DNA from: Microthrixaceae bacterium
GTDB lineage: Bacteria; Actinomycetota; Acidimicrobiia; Acidimicrobiales; Microtrichaceae
DNA length: 64,000 bases
Reading direction: 5' to 3'
Assembly (NCBI GenBank): GCA_023958095.1
Contig: JAMLGJ010000009.1
Coordinates: 44,511 to 108,510 of the forward strand
Shown here: piece by piece, positions 17,418 to 26,025 of the stretch
Position numbering within the stretch: the first letter of the stretch is position 1
How the letters are laid out: every line of letters starts with the position of its first letter
Notes under the pieces: generated by a model
Told to the model about the DNA's origin: nothing
The model's input: the letters and a program-made list of their open reading frames with translations, nothing else
The model's database searches: none
Translations under genes and position numbers: made by a program

Positions 17418-18551
17418 TCAGGCGTTGGCGCGCTTGAGCTCCTGTTCGTTGAGTGCGAACTGCTCGTACTCGTCACCGGTGTCGACCCAGTCCTCGAACT
17501 GGATGACGCCGATCTCCTCGAAACGGCGGCGCAGCCAGGCGTCGTTGCGGTCGAGCAGCCCCAGCTTCTTGCAGTTGGGCACGATCTTGGAGAACAGCAT
17601 CATCTGGAACATCTGGCGGGAGGGGGTGCGCATCACGAGTTCGATGGCATCCTTCACGGGCACTCCCATGCGCTCCCAGACCTCCTGCTGGAGGAACCGG
17701 TCGCGCATGCGCACCGCGGCCTCGAACGCGAACTCCTGGCGCTCCTTCAGCTCCGCGTCGCTCATGTCGGCGTAGTAGTCCTGCAGCGACAGCACGCCGA
17801 AGGCCACGTGGCGGGCCTCGTCGCTCATCACGTAGCGCAGCAGCTGCTTGAGCAGCGGCTCGGTGCTCATCTGGTGCATGAAGCCGAAGGCGGCCAGGGC
17901 GAGCCCCTCGACCATGATCTGCATGCCCAGGTAGGTCATGTCCCAACGGGAGTCCCGCACGATGTCGTCGAGCAGGAGCTTCAGGTGGGCATTCACCGGG
18001 TAGTAGCCCGAGAGCTTGTCATCGAGGTACTTGGCGAACACCTCGACGTGACGTGCCTCGTCCATCACCTGGGTGGATGCGTAGTACTTGGCATCGATCC
18101 AGGGAACGGTCTCGACGATCTTCGCGGTGCAGATGAGCGCACCCTGCTCCCCGTGCATGAACTGCGACAGCGTCCAGTTCTGGCTCTCGATCATCAGCTC
18201 GAGCCACTCCTTGTCGCCCCAGTTGGCGAAGGGCGTCCCGGCCGGATCGAAGTCGACGAGCCCGAATCCCTGCGGGTTGTTCTCGGTCGCGTTGGCGATG
18301 ACGACGGACTCCTGGTCGACCTCGGTGTCCCACGGCAGGTCCGTCTCGCCGTTCCACATCGAGGTCTTGGCCTTCTCGTAGAGCTTCTCGAGCGAGGGCT
18401 TCGCCCCCTTGTCGTAGTCCCAGGTGAAAATGACGTCGCAGTTCTGCTCGACGTGGCTGATCGTCTCGTCGCGGTCGGTGTTCGTGACGGCGAGAATCGC
18501 CTCCAGGTCGTTCACGTCGGCCCGGTCGATCATCTCCTCGGTTGATGACAT
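17418..18551 (-). CDS. Ferritin-like di-iron carboxylate protein
   Basis: 377-aa soluble helical protein with a complete non-haem di-iron ligand set: Glu135 (HGEQ), Glu165-x-x-His168 (DEARH), Glu215 (VEGLAL) and Glu245-x-x-His248 (DEARH). That is the ribonucleotide reductase R2/bacterial monooxygenase arrangement. It is too short and lacks the features of a true class I R2, so an oxygenase, oxidase or desaturase-like role is more likely. A Shine-Dalgarno GGAG precedes ATG 18551. TetR regulators and an acyl-CoA ligase nearby make a lipid-related substrate plausible, but this is inference. Function unknown. Confidence 0.75.
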   Translation of the reverse strand: MSSTEEMIDRADVNDLEAILAVTNTDRDETISHVEQNCDVIFTWDYDKGAKPSLEKLYEKAKTSMWNGETDLPWDTEVDQESVVIANATENNPQGFGLVDFDPAGTPFANWGDKEWLELMIESQNWTLSQFMHGEQGALICTAKIVETVPWIDAKYYASTQVMDEARHVEVFAKYLDDKLSGYYPVNAHLKLLLDDIVRDSRWDMTYLGMQIMVEGLALAAFGFMHQMSTEPLLKQLLRYVMSDEARHVAFGVLSLQDYYADMSDAELKERQEFAFEAAVRMRDRFLQQEVWERMGVPVKDAIELVMRTPSRQMFQMMLFSKIVPNCKKLGLLDRNDAWLRRRFEEIGVIQFEDWVDTGDEYEQFALNEQELKRANA

Positions 18552-18623
18552 GTGCTGGTTCTCCTGGTTGTTGACTCTGGGTTCGGGTTCGCGGCCGCAT
18601 CGGGCCGATTCGGGGATCGCCGC

Positions 18624-19322
18624 CTAGGCAGCGCCGGCCTCGGCCGGCACCCGGCGCAGACCGGGCAGGATGTGCGACTCGACGAGGGACCTCGCAACCG
18701 CGGGGTCGGTGAGGTCCCTCGAGGGGTCGGGGATGAGGAAGTACGACACCGCCAGGCGGGTCAGCCACCTCACGAGATCCTGGGCGGTGGCGGGCTCCAC
18801 GAAGCGTTCGAGGCGGGGCGACAGGACCCGGGCGGACAACTCCAGGATCCGGTCGAAGTGCCCGAAGCTGAAGAAACGCTTGAGCGTTGTCGGCTCATGG
18901 ATCCTCATGTAGGTCACCGCCGGCTGCTCAGCGAGCATGGAGGAACCGGTGGCCAACAGGGTCACCAGGGCGTCCACCAGGTCGACCGCCTCCTCGGTGC
19001 ATCTCGACAGGCCCAGGAGCAGCGCGGTGACCTCGCGGTCGGTGGTCATGTCGACCATCGTGGACTTGCCCCCGGGGAACAGCCGGTAGACGGTCGCCCG
19101 GGAAACCCCCGCTTCGCGGGCGACGTCGTCGACGGTGGTCTTGTCGATCCCCCAACGGGCGGCGCACGCAGCCACCGCATCGAGGACGCGGGACTCCGCC
19201 TCGCTGTAGGCGCGCCGGGTGCAGGTTGGCTCGACGCTCGCGGATTCGGCGTGCGCGGGTTCGCTGCAGCCATGTTCCGTGCGGGCATGGTGCTCGGAGT
19301 TCCCCCCGGAGATACCGGTCAT
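18624..19322 (-). CDS. TetR family transcriptional regulator
   Basis: 232 aa with a TetR N-terminal HTH: ARWGIDKTTVDDVAREAGVS then RATVYRLFPGGKSTMV, and a helical ligand-binding C-terminal domain. It resembles the next regulator at 19535, including the closing region (DLTDPAVARSLV here, DLTDEAAARDLV there), so the two are paralogues. ATG at 19322 has TATTGT eight bases upstream and no Shine-Dalgarno sequence; an inverted repeat over the promoter suggests autorepression. The likely targets are the ferritin-like gene downstream or its own cluster; the ligand is unknown. Confidence 0.85.
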   Translation of the reverse strand: MTGISGGNSEHHARTEHGCSEPAHAESASVEPTCTRRAYSEAESRVLDAVAACAARWGIDKTTVDDVAREAGVSRATVYRLFPGGKSTMVDMTTDREVTALLLGLSRCTEEAVDLVDALVTLLATGSSMLAEQPAVTYMRIHEPTTLKRFFSFGHFDRILELSARVLSPRLERFVEPATAQDLVRWLTRLAVSYFLIPDPSRDLTDPAVARSLVESHILPGLRRVPAEAGAA

Positions 19323-19330
19323 CGGTTGTT

Positions 19331-19352
19331 ACAATAAGACCGAATCTGTCTC
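19331..19352 (-). promoter_or_regulatory. Promoter and operator of the TetR gene
   Basis: TATTGT (19336-19331, minus strand) lies eight bases before the ATG. Immediately upstream is the inverted repeat AGAC-N7-GTCT (19337-19351), a plausible TetR operator placed so that a bound dimer would block the -10 region. Confidence 0.5.
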
Positions 19353-19534
19353 ATCGCCACCACCTCGAGCGTGGCGTCCGTCACATCGGCCCACGGCGAG
19401 CGTGAGCGCCGGCAACCGAACGTCGGCGCGGACCGCGGCGAACCGCTGCCACGGCGAGGCGCAACACCGGCGCACGTGCAACTGCAACGACCACCGCGGC
19501 AGCCCGCCACCCGCGTGTCGAACCCGGTGCTGCC

Positions 19535-20158
19535 TCAGGCGAGGATTCCAGCGATGAACTCCCGCCGCACGAGGTCGCGTGCAGCGGCCTCGTCGGTGAG
19601 GTCGACCCCTGCGGGGCTCGTCATGACCGACACGATCATGCGGGTGAGGTAGTCCGCGGCCTCGTGCAGGTCGACCCCGGCGAGAAGCCGTCCCGCGGCG
19701 CGCTCGGCGCGCAGCACCTCGACCATGTAGTCGCTCATCACCGCCTGCACCAGCGGTTGTGCCGGCTCGAGGGCGTCGATCAGCTCATCCAGCTCCGGAT
19801 CCATGAGGTTGGCCATGATCCGGCTCTCACGGATCTGGCGCGAACCGAGGCCGAGCCCCGTGACGAGCCGGTCCTCGAGGCTCTCGATGTCGGCCACGGC
19901 ACCGGCCAGGCGTGCCCAGAACCGGCCCACCTCCCAGGTGGCGGTCTCGGTGACGAGTTGCTGGCGTCCACCCGGGAAGTGCCGGTAGATCGAGGTCCTG
20001 GACAGACCCGCTTCGCGGGCCACCTCCTCGAGGGAGAAACCCGAGACCCCGCTGCGTTCCACACAACGCAACGCGCCGCGCATGATGCTCTCGCGGGCGG
20101 TCGGCTCCCCCACTGCACCGTCCCCCGAATCCGCGCCGTCCCCCTCCACCTCAGGCAT
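19535..20158 (-). CDS. TetR family transcriptional regulator
   Basis: 207 aa from ATG 20158, which overlaps the SURF1 stop by 8 bases. HTH: SGFSLEEVAREAGLSRTSIY then RHFPGGRQQLV. The C-terminal domain is similar to that of the TetR gene 200 bases downstream, so the pair arose by duplication. Co-translation with the SURF1 gene implies co-expression with cytochrome oxidase assembly, but a regulatory link is not shown. Confidence 0.83.
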   Translation of the reverse strand: MPEVEGDGADSGDGAVGEPTARESIMRGALRCVERSGVSGFSLEEVAREAGLSRTSIYRHFPGGRQQLVTETATWEVGRFWARLAGAVADIESLEDRLVTGLGLGSRQIRESRIMANLMDPELDELIDALEPAQPLVQAVMSDYMVEVLRAERAAGRLLAGVDLHEAADYLTRMIVSVMTSPAGVDLTDEAAARDLVRREFIAGILA

Positions 20159-20969
20159 GCACGTGCTCCGGAGGGTCCGACTCGGGCACGTCGGAGCGCC
20201 CACCCGGCATCCCGCTGCGAGCGACCTTGCGAAGTATCAGCAGGTAGCCCACGACCGCCACCAGGGCGAAGAACCACCACTGCATCATGTAGGAGAAGTT
20301 CTGCGACGGACTCGGCACCTCGACCTCCACCGGCTGCAGCACCTCCCCGGGCTGTGGCGGGTCGGACTCCTGCATCACCAGCCAGAGCGGCACGAGTGGT
20401 TCGACGACCTGGGCCCCGAGACGTTCCAGGTCGACCCGGGCCAGGCTGTCGAGTTCACCGGTGGCGGGATCGCTCGGGCCGAGCCCTCCGCCCTGCTGTG
20501 TCCGCTGGACGATCCCCGTGACCGTCGCCTCCCCCGCCGGCGGTTCGGTTCCGGGGTAGGGAGGGCCCGCGTTGGCCACCTCCAGGGGCACCCATCCACG
20601 CAGCACCGCGATCGAGGAGCCGTCCTCCAGCAGCAGCGGGGTCAGGAGCCATCCGCCGGGAAGGCCGTCCCGGGAGCGGTTCCGCACGAGCACCTCGCCA
20701 TCGGCGTCCCAGGTGCCCCGTGCGACGACGCGCCGGTACTCCGCCTCGGCGCCCACGTCATCGGTGGCCTCCGGATCCCCGAGCTCGACGAGCAGGTCCT
20801 CCAGGGGCACGGCGGCTGCATCCATTCCCGCCTCGATGCGCTCCGCGTTGTCCTGTTCCTCGTGCCAGCGGCTCATCTGCCAGAACCCGAGGCGCACCAT
20901 TGCGAGCACGGCCACCAGCACGAGGACATGGCTGAGCACCCACAACGGCCGCTTCGCGAAGTCGTACAC
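20151..20969 (-). CDS. SURF1 family cytochrome oxidase assembly protein
   Basis: Membrane protein that assists haem a insertion into cytochrome c oxidase subunit I. It has the SURF1 topology: an N-terminal transmembrane helix (VLSHVLVLVAVLAMVRLGFW) followed by Q-M-S-R-W, a periplasmic domain with GTWDADGEVLVRNRSRDGLP and VLRGWVP, and a C-terminal helix (WWFFALVAVVGYLLILRKVA). 272 aa. GTG start at 20969 with TAGAGT seven bases upstream, so probably leaderless. It shows that the host uses an aerobic haem-copper oxidase, although the oxidase genes are not in the window. Confidence 0.9.
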   Translation of the reverse strand: MYDFAKRPLWVLSHVLVLVAVLAMVRLGFWQMSRWHEEQDNAERIEAGMDAAAVPLEDLLVELGDPEATDDVGAEAEYRRVVARGTWDADGEVLVRNRSRDGLPGGWLLTPLLLEDGSSIAVLRGWVPLEVANAGPPYPGTEPPAGEATVTGIVQRTQQGGGLGPSDPATGELDSLARVDLERLGAQVVEPLVPLWLVMQESDPPQPGEVLQPVEVEVPSPSQNFSYMMQWWFFALVAVVGYLLILRKVARSGMPGGRSDVPESDPPEHVHA

Positions 20970-20976
20970 CCCCCAG

Positions 20977-20982
20977 ACTCTA
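20977..20982 (-). promoter_or_regulatory. -10 box for leaderless SURF1 gene
   Basis: TAGAGT seven bases before the GTG at 20969 on the minus strand. Confidence 0.45.
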
Positions 20983-21044
20983 CGGAGCCACGACGGCCGC
21001 GCCCTGCACGGGGCATGCGACGGCCCGCAGCACCGCGCCGGGAC

Positions 21045-22673
21045 TCACTCGGCGGTGGGCAGGACGTGACCCCCGAACCGGTCGCGCAGGTCCTTCTTCG
21101 AGAACTTCCCGACGCTGGTCTTGGGAACCTCGTCGATGAACACCACGTCATCGGGCAACCACCACTTGGCGACGCGTCCGTCGAGGAACTCGAGCACGTC
21201 GTCCTTGGTGAGCTCCGCGCCCTCGACGGGCACGACGCATGCCAGGGGACGCTCGGACCACTTCGGATGCGGCACACCGATCACGGCGGCCTCGGCCACC
21301 TGGGGGTGGGCCATGATCTCGTTCTCGAGCTCGACCGAGGAGATCCACTCTCCACCGGACTTCACCACGTCCTTGGTCCGGTCCACGATCCGCACGAACC
21401 CCTCGGGGGTGATCACCGCAACGTCCCCGGTGCGCAGCCAACCGTCCTCGGTGAAGGAATCAGGTGCGCGGTCGTCGTTGTAGTAGTCGCCGGTCACCCA
21501 GGGGCCCGCTGCCTGCAGTTCACCACGCGTCTCGCCGTCCCAGGGCAGGCTCTCCCCCGTCAGCTGGTCGGCGATGCGCAGTTCCACCCCGAACACGGCC
21601 ATCCCCTGTGCGGCACGCAGGTCGGCCTGTTGCTCCTCCGACAGATCCTCCATTGCCGAGGTGAGGCGAGCCACCGACGCCACCGGGGAGGTCTCGGTCA
21701 TCCCCCAGGCCTGCAGGATCGGCAGGCCGATCTGTTCCCGGTAGGCCTCGGAGAGTGCCTTGGGGACGGCGGAACCACCACACGGGATGACCCGCAGCGC
21801 CGAGGTGTCGCGGCCCTCCAGTTCGGGCAGCACCCCCATCCAGATGGTGGGGACACCGGCTGCGAGGGTCACCCTCTCCTCGACGATCATGTCGGCGAGT
21901 GCCGGAGGAGTCATCTGCGGACCCGGCATCACCAGGTCGGCCCCCGCTGCGACTGCGGCATGCGCCAGGCCCCAGGCGTTCGCGTGGAACATCGGGACCA
22001 CCGGCAGGATGACGTCGCGTTCACAGGTGCCGACGCTGTCGGCGAGCATCGCCGCCATCGTGTGCAGGTAGGTGGAGCGGTGGGTGTAGATGACACCCTT
22101 GGGGTTCCCGGTGGTGCCCGACGTGTAGCACATCGACGCGGCCTGGTTCTCGTCCTCGATCGTGAACGTCGCGGGTTCGCTGCCCGCGATCAGCTCCTCG
22201 TAGTCGATGAAGTCGTAGCCCTCGGGCAGCGGCGTCGGAGCGCCGTCGTCGATGACCACCAGGTGGCGAACCGACTCGAAGCTCTCCAGGAGCGGTCCGA
22301 TCAGCCCGAGCAGCGAGCGCTCGATGAAGATCACCTCGTCCTCGGCGTGGTTGACGATGTAGGTGAGCTGTTCCGGGTAGAGCCGGATGTTGAGCGTGTG
22401 CAGCACCCGCCCGCTGCATGGCGCGGCGAAGTACAACTCGAGGTGGGCCGCGGTGTTCCAGCAGAACGTGCCCACCCTGCCGTCGGCCGAGATGCCCAGG
22501 CCGTCGAGGGCCGTGGCGAGCCGACGGGTCCGCTCCGCCCACTCGCCGTAGCTGCGCCTCGAACGCGCGCCGGTCGCATCCGCGGTGATGATCCCCTTGT
22601 GGGGGAAGAAGCGCTCCGCCCGCTCGAAGATGTGTGGCAGTGCCAGCGGACGGTCCTGCATCGTGCCCAACAT
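21045..22673 (-). CDS. Fatty acid-CoA ligase (AMP-dependent synthetase)
   Basis: ANL-superfamily acyl-CoA synthetase of about 542 aa that adenylates a fatty acid and transfers it to CoA. Motifs: P-loop-like YTSGTTGNPKGVIYTHRS, A5 region WGMTETSP, A7/A8 WLRTGDVAVI and VDRTKDVVKSGGEWIS, and the A10 region ending near VGKFSKKDLRDRF with the catalytic lysine. Overall pattern resembles medium/long-chain AlkK-type ligases. The ATG at 22673 has an excellent Shine-Dalgarno AAGGGAG; a long in-frame upstream extension is rejected because it crosses the divergent promoter region. It could supply acyl-CoA for the lipid operon at 27243, but that is inference. Confidence 0.9.
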   Translation of the reverse strand: MLGTMQDRPLALPHIFERAERFFPHKGIITADATGARSRRSYGEWAERTRRLATALDGLGISADGRVGTFCWNTAAHLELYFAAPCSGRVLHTLNIRLYPEQLTYIVNHAEDEVIFIERSLLGLIGPLLESFESVRHLVVIDDGAPTPLPEGYDFIDYEELIAGSEPATFTIEDENQAASMCYTSGTTGNPKGVIYTHRSTYLHTMAAMLADSVGTCERDVILPVVPMFHANAWGLAHAAVAAGADLVMPGPQMTPPALADMIVEERVTLAAGVPTIWMGVLPELEGRDTSALRVIPCGGSAVPKALSEAYREQIGLPILQAWGMTETSPVASVARLTSAMEDLSEEQQADLRAAQGMAVFGVELRIADQLTGESLPWDGETRGELQAAGPWVTGDYYNDDRAPDSFTEDGWLRTGDVAVITPEGFVRIVDRTKDVVKSGGEWISSVELENEIMAHPQVAEAAVIGVPHPKWSERPLACVVPVEGAELTKDDVLEFLDGRVAKWWLPDDVVFIDEVPKTSVGKFSKKDLRDRFGGHVLPTAE

Positions 22674-22833
22674 GAGTTGCTCCCTTCGTGACCGCTGCTG
22701 CACGCAGCGGCTTCCGCGACGTCTGGTTCCCCTTGGCGTACCGCAGGGTCGTGCCTCGGTACGGGCGCCAACTCTATGGCGTGGTGCCGGGCCATGGTGT
22801 CGATACCGGTGTCCCATCGGGCAGACTTCCCCG

Positions 22834-23544
22834 GTGGACGACGAGACCAGCTCCGACCCCGGTGAGCCCTCCCACACGGCGCCCGTGCGGACCCACCCGC
22901 GCTGGGTTCTCCCGGCGATCGGTGCCGGCATCGTCGCTCTCGTGATCGCCAACAACGTCGGCAACGCGGCCTGGGCCAGCTGGATCAATGAGCGACCACT
23001 GCTGCTCGTCTCGATGAACGCGTCGAACAAGTACCTGATCGGCACGACTCCCAACACCGGGTTCTGGGAGGTGATGGTCGTCGGTACCGCGAGGCTCATG
23101 GCCCCGGACCCGCTCTTCTACGCCCTCGGTTACCTGTACCGGGACCGGGCGGTGCACTGGGCGCGACGTGTGTTCCCGGCCTCGGGCCAGCTGTTCGACG
23201 CCCTCGAGTCGGGCGAGGGTTCCTTCGCCCGCCTGCTCGACGCCCTCGTGGTGATCATGCCCAACAACCCCGTGTGCCTCGTGGCGGGGGTCTCCGGCAT
23301 GCGCTTCGCCCGGTTCGTGACTCTCGCCCTGGTCGGCACCATCGGACGCATCGTGTTGATGCGCTGGATCGGGGTCGTGTTCACCGACCAGATCGAGGAC
23401 CTGCTCGAGGTCGTGGCCCGCTACCAGCGTTGGCTGCTGGCCGCGTCGGGACTCGCCGTCGTCGGCTACGTGTTCTGGCAACTTCGGAGCCACACCGGCC
23501 TCGTCGGAGGCGTCGAGGACCTCGAGGAGGAGTTCGGCGAGTAG
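22834..23544 (+). CDS. VTT/DedA-like (SNARE-associated) membrane protein
   Basis: 236-aa polytopic membrane protein. After a short hydrophilic N-terminus come a first helix (VLPAIGAGIVALVIANNVG), a re-entrant-like segment (FWEVMVVGTARLMAPDPLFY, then ALGYLYRDRA), a conserved-looking MPNNPVCLVAGVSGM, and terminal helices. This resembles VTT-domain proteins, whose members include lipid scramblases and undecaprenyl phosphate flippases of the DedA group. The start is GTG 22834; no Shine-Dalgarno sequence is seen, and CAGACT lies six bases upstream as a weak -10-like box. Divergent from the acyl-CoA ligase, convergent with dapB. Assignment is moderate. Confidence 0.6.
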   Translation: MDDETSSDPGEPSHTAPVRTHPRWVLPAIGAGIVALVIANNVGNAAWASWINERPLLLVSMNASNKYLIGTTPNTGFWEVMVVGTARLMAPDPLFYALGYLYRDRAVHWARRVFPASGQLFDALESGEGSFARLLDALVVIMPNNPVCLVAGVSGMRFARFVTLALVGTIGRIVLMRWIGVVFTDQIEDLLEVVARYQRWLLAASGLAVVGYVFWQLRSHTGLVGGVEDLEEEFGE

Positions 23545-23571
23545 CCCGGACGCGCCGCACCCCTCAACCCC

Positions 23572-23624
23572 TCGTTCTGTGTTGTGCGTGTGGCGCGCAG
23601 CGCCACCGCAACAACACAGAACGA
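23572..23624. terminator. Bidirectional hairpin between convergent genes
   Basis: tcgttctgtgttgt (from 23572) pairs exactly with acaacacagaacga (to 23624); an inner six-base stem tggcgc/gcgcca surrounds a tiny loop. It sits between the stop codons of the plus-strand membrane protein gene and minus-strand dapB, so it can serve both. Confidence 0.75.
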
Positions 23625-23647
23625 ATGGGTGGGGTGCGCGGGTGGGG

Positions 23648-24448
23648 TCAGAGACCCAGCAGTGAGTCGAGCCCCACGGTCACTCCGGGGGTGTCCCCCA
23701 CCTGCTTCACCGCGAGCAGCACGCCGGGCATGAAGCTCGTGCGGTCGATCGAGTCGTGGCGGATGCTGAGGGTCTGACCCGTCGTTCCCAACAGGACCTC
23801 CTGGTGCGCCACCAGACCCCGGAGGCGCACCGAATGCACCCGTATGCCCTCAGGGCCGTCGCCGCCACGGGCACCCGAGACGAGCTCGGTTCGCGTCGGG
23901 TCCGGCGACCAGTCCCCGCTCGCAGCGGCCATCCGCTCCAGGGTCAGCATCGCGGTGCCCGAGGGCGCATCGACCTTGTTGTCGTGGTGCAACTCGATGA
24001 TCTCCGCGGAGTCGAAGTACGGCGCCGCCATCTCGGCGAAGCGCATCATCAGCACCGCGCCGATCGCGAAGTTCGGTGCGATCAGCGCATTCGAGCGCGT
24101 GAATGCCGCACGGAACTCCTCCAGGTCGCCGTCGTCGAAGCCGGTCGTGCCGACAACGGCGTGTATTCCGGCGTCAGCGAGGTACATCAGGTTCTGCCGG
24201 CCCGCCGAGAGCTCCGTGAAGTCGACAGCCACCTGGGCGCCCCGTTCGGTGAGTGCGTCGAGGCCGGCGCTCACGTCGAGGTCCGCGTCCACGCCGGTCG
24301 CGGTCCTCAGGTCGAGCCCCTGGTAGCTGGGGTCCACCGCCGCAACCAGCTCCACGTCTGGGTCCGCGGCGACAGCCGCACAGACGGTCGAACCCATCCG
24401 TCCACCGGCACCTATGACACCCACGCGGATCCGCTCTGTCGTCGCCAT
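23648..24448 (-). CDS. dapB: 4-hydroxy-tetrahydrodipicolinate reductase DapB
   Basis: NAD(P)H-dependent reductase after DapA in diaminopimelate synthesis. 266 aa from ATG 24448. N-terminal Rossmann motif VGVIGAGGRMGSTV; GTTGF near residue 100; the substrate-binding ELHHDNKVDAPSGTA, with the catalytic His and Lys, in the C-terminal half. It is the first gene after murF on the same strand with a 38-base gap and its own TACACT box six bases before the ATG. Conserved and complete. Confidence 0.95.
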   Translation of the reverse strand: MATTERIRVGVIGAGGRMGSTVCAAVAADPDVELVAAVDPSYQGLDLRTATGVDADLDVSAGLDALTERGAQVAVDFTELSAGRQNLMYLADAGIHAVVGTTGFDDGDLEEFRAAFTRSNALIAPNFAIGAVLMMRFAEMAAPYFDSAEIIELHHDNKVDAPSGTAMLTLERMAAASGDWSPDPTRTELVSGARGGDGPEGIRVHSVRLRGLVAHQEVLLGTTGQTLSIRHDSIDRTSFMPGVLLAVKQVGDTPGVTVGLDSLLGL

Positions 24449-24454
24449 GGCCGA

Positions 24455-24460
24455 AGTGTA
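24455..24460 (-). promoter_or_regulatory. -10 box for leaderless dapB
   Basis: TACACT six bases before the dapB ATG on the minus strand, no Shine-Dalgarno sequence between. Confidence 0.5.
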
Positions 24461-24486
24461 GGTGCCCGTCGCCCCCGCTCCGGCGG

Positions 24487-25884
24487 CTACCCGCCCTCCG
24501 GTTCGTGGCCGAGGAACTCCACCAGCGACTCCGACACAGCATCGAGGCCCGCGACGCGGGAGCCCTTCACGAGCACCGCGCAACCCGACCCGAGCATCCC
24601 GGCCGAGTCCATCTCCCGAACCACCCGCTGCGCGTCCGTTCGCCCGGCACCGTCGCCGGTCGCGGGCAGCGACAGCTCCACCGGGGCGTTGCCCTGCGAA
24701 CCGTAGAGGTCGGTGCCCACCGACACGACCGACACCCCGAGTTCTGCGGCCAGCGAGGCCACACGGGAGTGCTCGTCGCCCTCACGGCTGCCCAGTTCCG
24801 CCATCGTGGCCAGCACCGCCACCCTTCGTCGCGCCGGCAGCTCCGCAAGAGCCAGCAGCGCCGCCTCCATCGAGGCCGGGCCGGCGTTGTAGGAGTCGTC
24901 CAGCACGAGGCGCCCTCCCCGGCAGCGGTGCAGCTGCATGCGCAGCGGTGACTCCGGCGGCCTGGCGAGGCCCTCGCCGACCGCCGCCGGTTCCACCCCG
25001 GCCCACAGGGCCACCGAGGCCGCCGCCAGGGCGTTGTGGACGTTGTGGGCACCTCGTGCACCCAGGTGCACCTCGGTACCACCCCATGGACTCTCGAGGG
25101 TGAACCGGGCGCGCAGGTCCTCGTCCACCTCGACCGGACCCGCCCGCACGTCTGCGGCAGGGCTCCGCCCGAAGAAGAGCACGGGCGCCGGGCCGCGGTC
25201 GCCCATGGCCGAGACCCGGGGGTCATCCGCGTTGAGCACCGCCAGCCCGTCGGCCGGCAGGGCCTCCACGAGCTCCGCCTTCGCAGCCGCGATGTCGTCG
25301 AGGTCGCCCATGACCTCTGTGTGCACCGCATGGACAGCGGTCACGACGCCGACGGTCGGCCTGGCCATGTCGCACAGCAACGCGATGTGCCCCGGGCCAC
25401 GTGCCCCCATCTCCACGACGGTCACCTCGGTGTCGTCGGGGGCGTTGGCCAGCGTGAGTGGCACACCCAGCTCGTTGTTGAACGATCGTTGGGAGGCTGT
25501 GGTCCTGAAGGTCGTTCCCAGTGCCGCTGCGAGGAGGTCCTTGGTCGTGGTCTTGCCCACCGAACCCGTGATTCCCACAACGGGATCGGGGAGCCTCGTG
25601 CGGGCCCAGCCCGCCAGGGCGCGGAGGGCCGTGGCCACGTCGGGTACCACGAGGCTGGGCGCGTCGTCGACCACCCGCGACACGAGGGCCGCCGCAGCGC
25701 CCGCTCCGCGGGCCGCGGCCACGAAGTCGTGCCCGTCCCGCCCGCCCCCGAGGGCCGCGAACAGCCGGCCGGCCGAGACCGTGCGCGAATCGATCGCGAG
25801 CCCGTTGACCCCTTCGGCCGGAGGCTCGGAACCTGCGAGTCGTCCACCGAGGCGATCAGCCATCTCGTGCAGGTCGAACCTCAT
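24487..25884 (-). CDS. murF: UDP-MurNAc-tripeptide-D-Ala-D-Ala ligase MurF
   Basis: Cytoplasmic Mur ligase that adds D-Ala-D-Ala to the UDP-MurNAc-tripeptide. 465 aa from ATG 25884, preceded by GGAAGGAT. The N-terminal domain carries AIDSRTVSAGRLFAAL; the central ATP-binding loop is GITGSVGKTTTKDLLAAAL; EMGARGPGHIALL and NADDPR follow, with D-D-S-Y-N-A in the C-terminal domain. It stands outside a dcw cluster but is divergent from ddl, which makes its D-Ala-D-Ala substrate, so the two probably share a regulatory interval at 25885-26025. Confidence 0.95.
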   Translation of the reverse strand: MRFDLHEMADRLGGRLAGSEPPAEGVNGLAIDSRTVSAGRLFAALGGGRDGHDFVAAARGAGAAAALVSRVVDDAPSLVVPDVATALRALAGWARTRLPDPVVGITGSVGKTTTKDLLAAALGTTFRTTASQRSFNNELGVPLTLANAPDDTEVTVVEMGARGPGHIALLCDMARPTVGVVTAVHAVHTEVMGDLDDIAAAKAELVEALPADGLAVLNADDPRVSAMGDRGPAPVLFFGRSPAADVRAGPVEVDEDLRARFTLESPWGGTEVHLGARGAHNVHNALAAASVALWAGVEPAAVGEGLARPPESPLRMQLHRCRGGRLVLDDSYNAGPASMEAALLALAELPARRRVAVLATMAELGSREGDEHSRVASLAAELGVSVVSVGTDLYGSQGNAPVELSLPATGDGAGRTDAQRVVREMDSAGMLGSGCAVLVKGSRVAGLDAVSESLVEFLGHEPEGG

Positions 25885-26010
25885 CGATGCAGATCCTTCC
25901 ATGGATCCCGGCCAGCGCCGCGCCATTGGCGCTCCGGGCCCGTGCGGCACCGGTCGCCACTTCCCACGGCCACCGTCGGCCCCACGCCGGGGAGGCCCCG
26001 GCGCACTACC

Positions 26011-26016
26011 TAGACT
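26011..26016 (+). promoter_or_regulatory. -10 box of the ddl operon
   Basis: TAGACT nine bases before the ddl ATG, with no Shine-Dalgarno sequence. It is the likely promoter for ddl and possibly for the lipid operon that follows it with a 5-base gap. Confidence 0.5.
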
Positions 26017-26025
26017 GCGCTTCCG

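Noticed and set aside
20082..22691. 869-codon open frame on the plus strand opposite the TetR, SURF1 and acyl-CoA ligase genes
   Set aside because: Composition is Arg/Gly/His-rich shadow coding caused by high GC at third positions; the minus-strand genes have clear family motifs.
22674..23099. N-terminal extension of the acyl-CoA ligase into the divergent gene
   Set aside because: A strong Shine-Dalgarno sequence and the family N-terminus place the start at 22673; the extension overlaps a real plus-strand gene.
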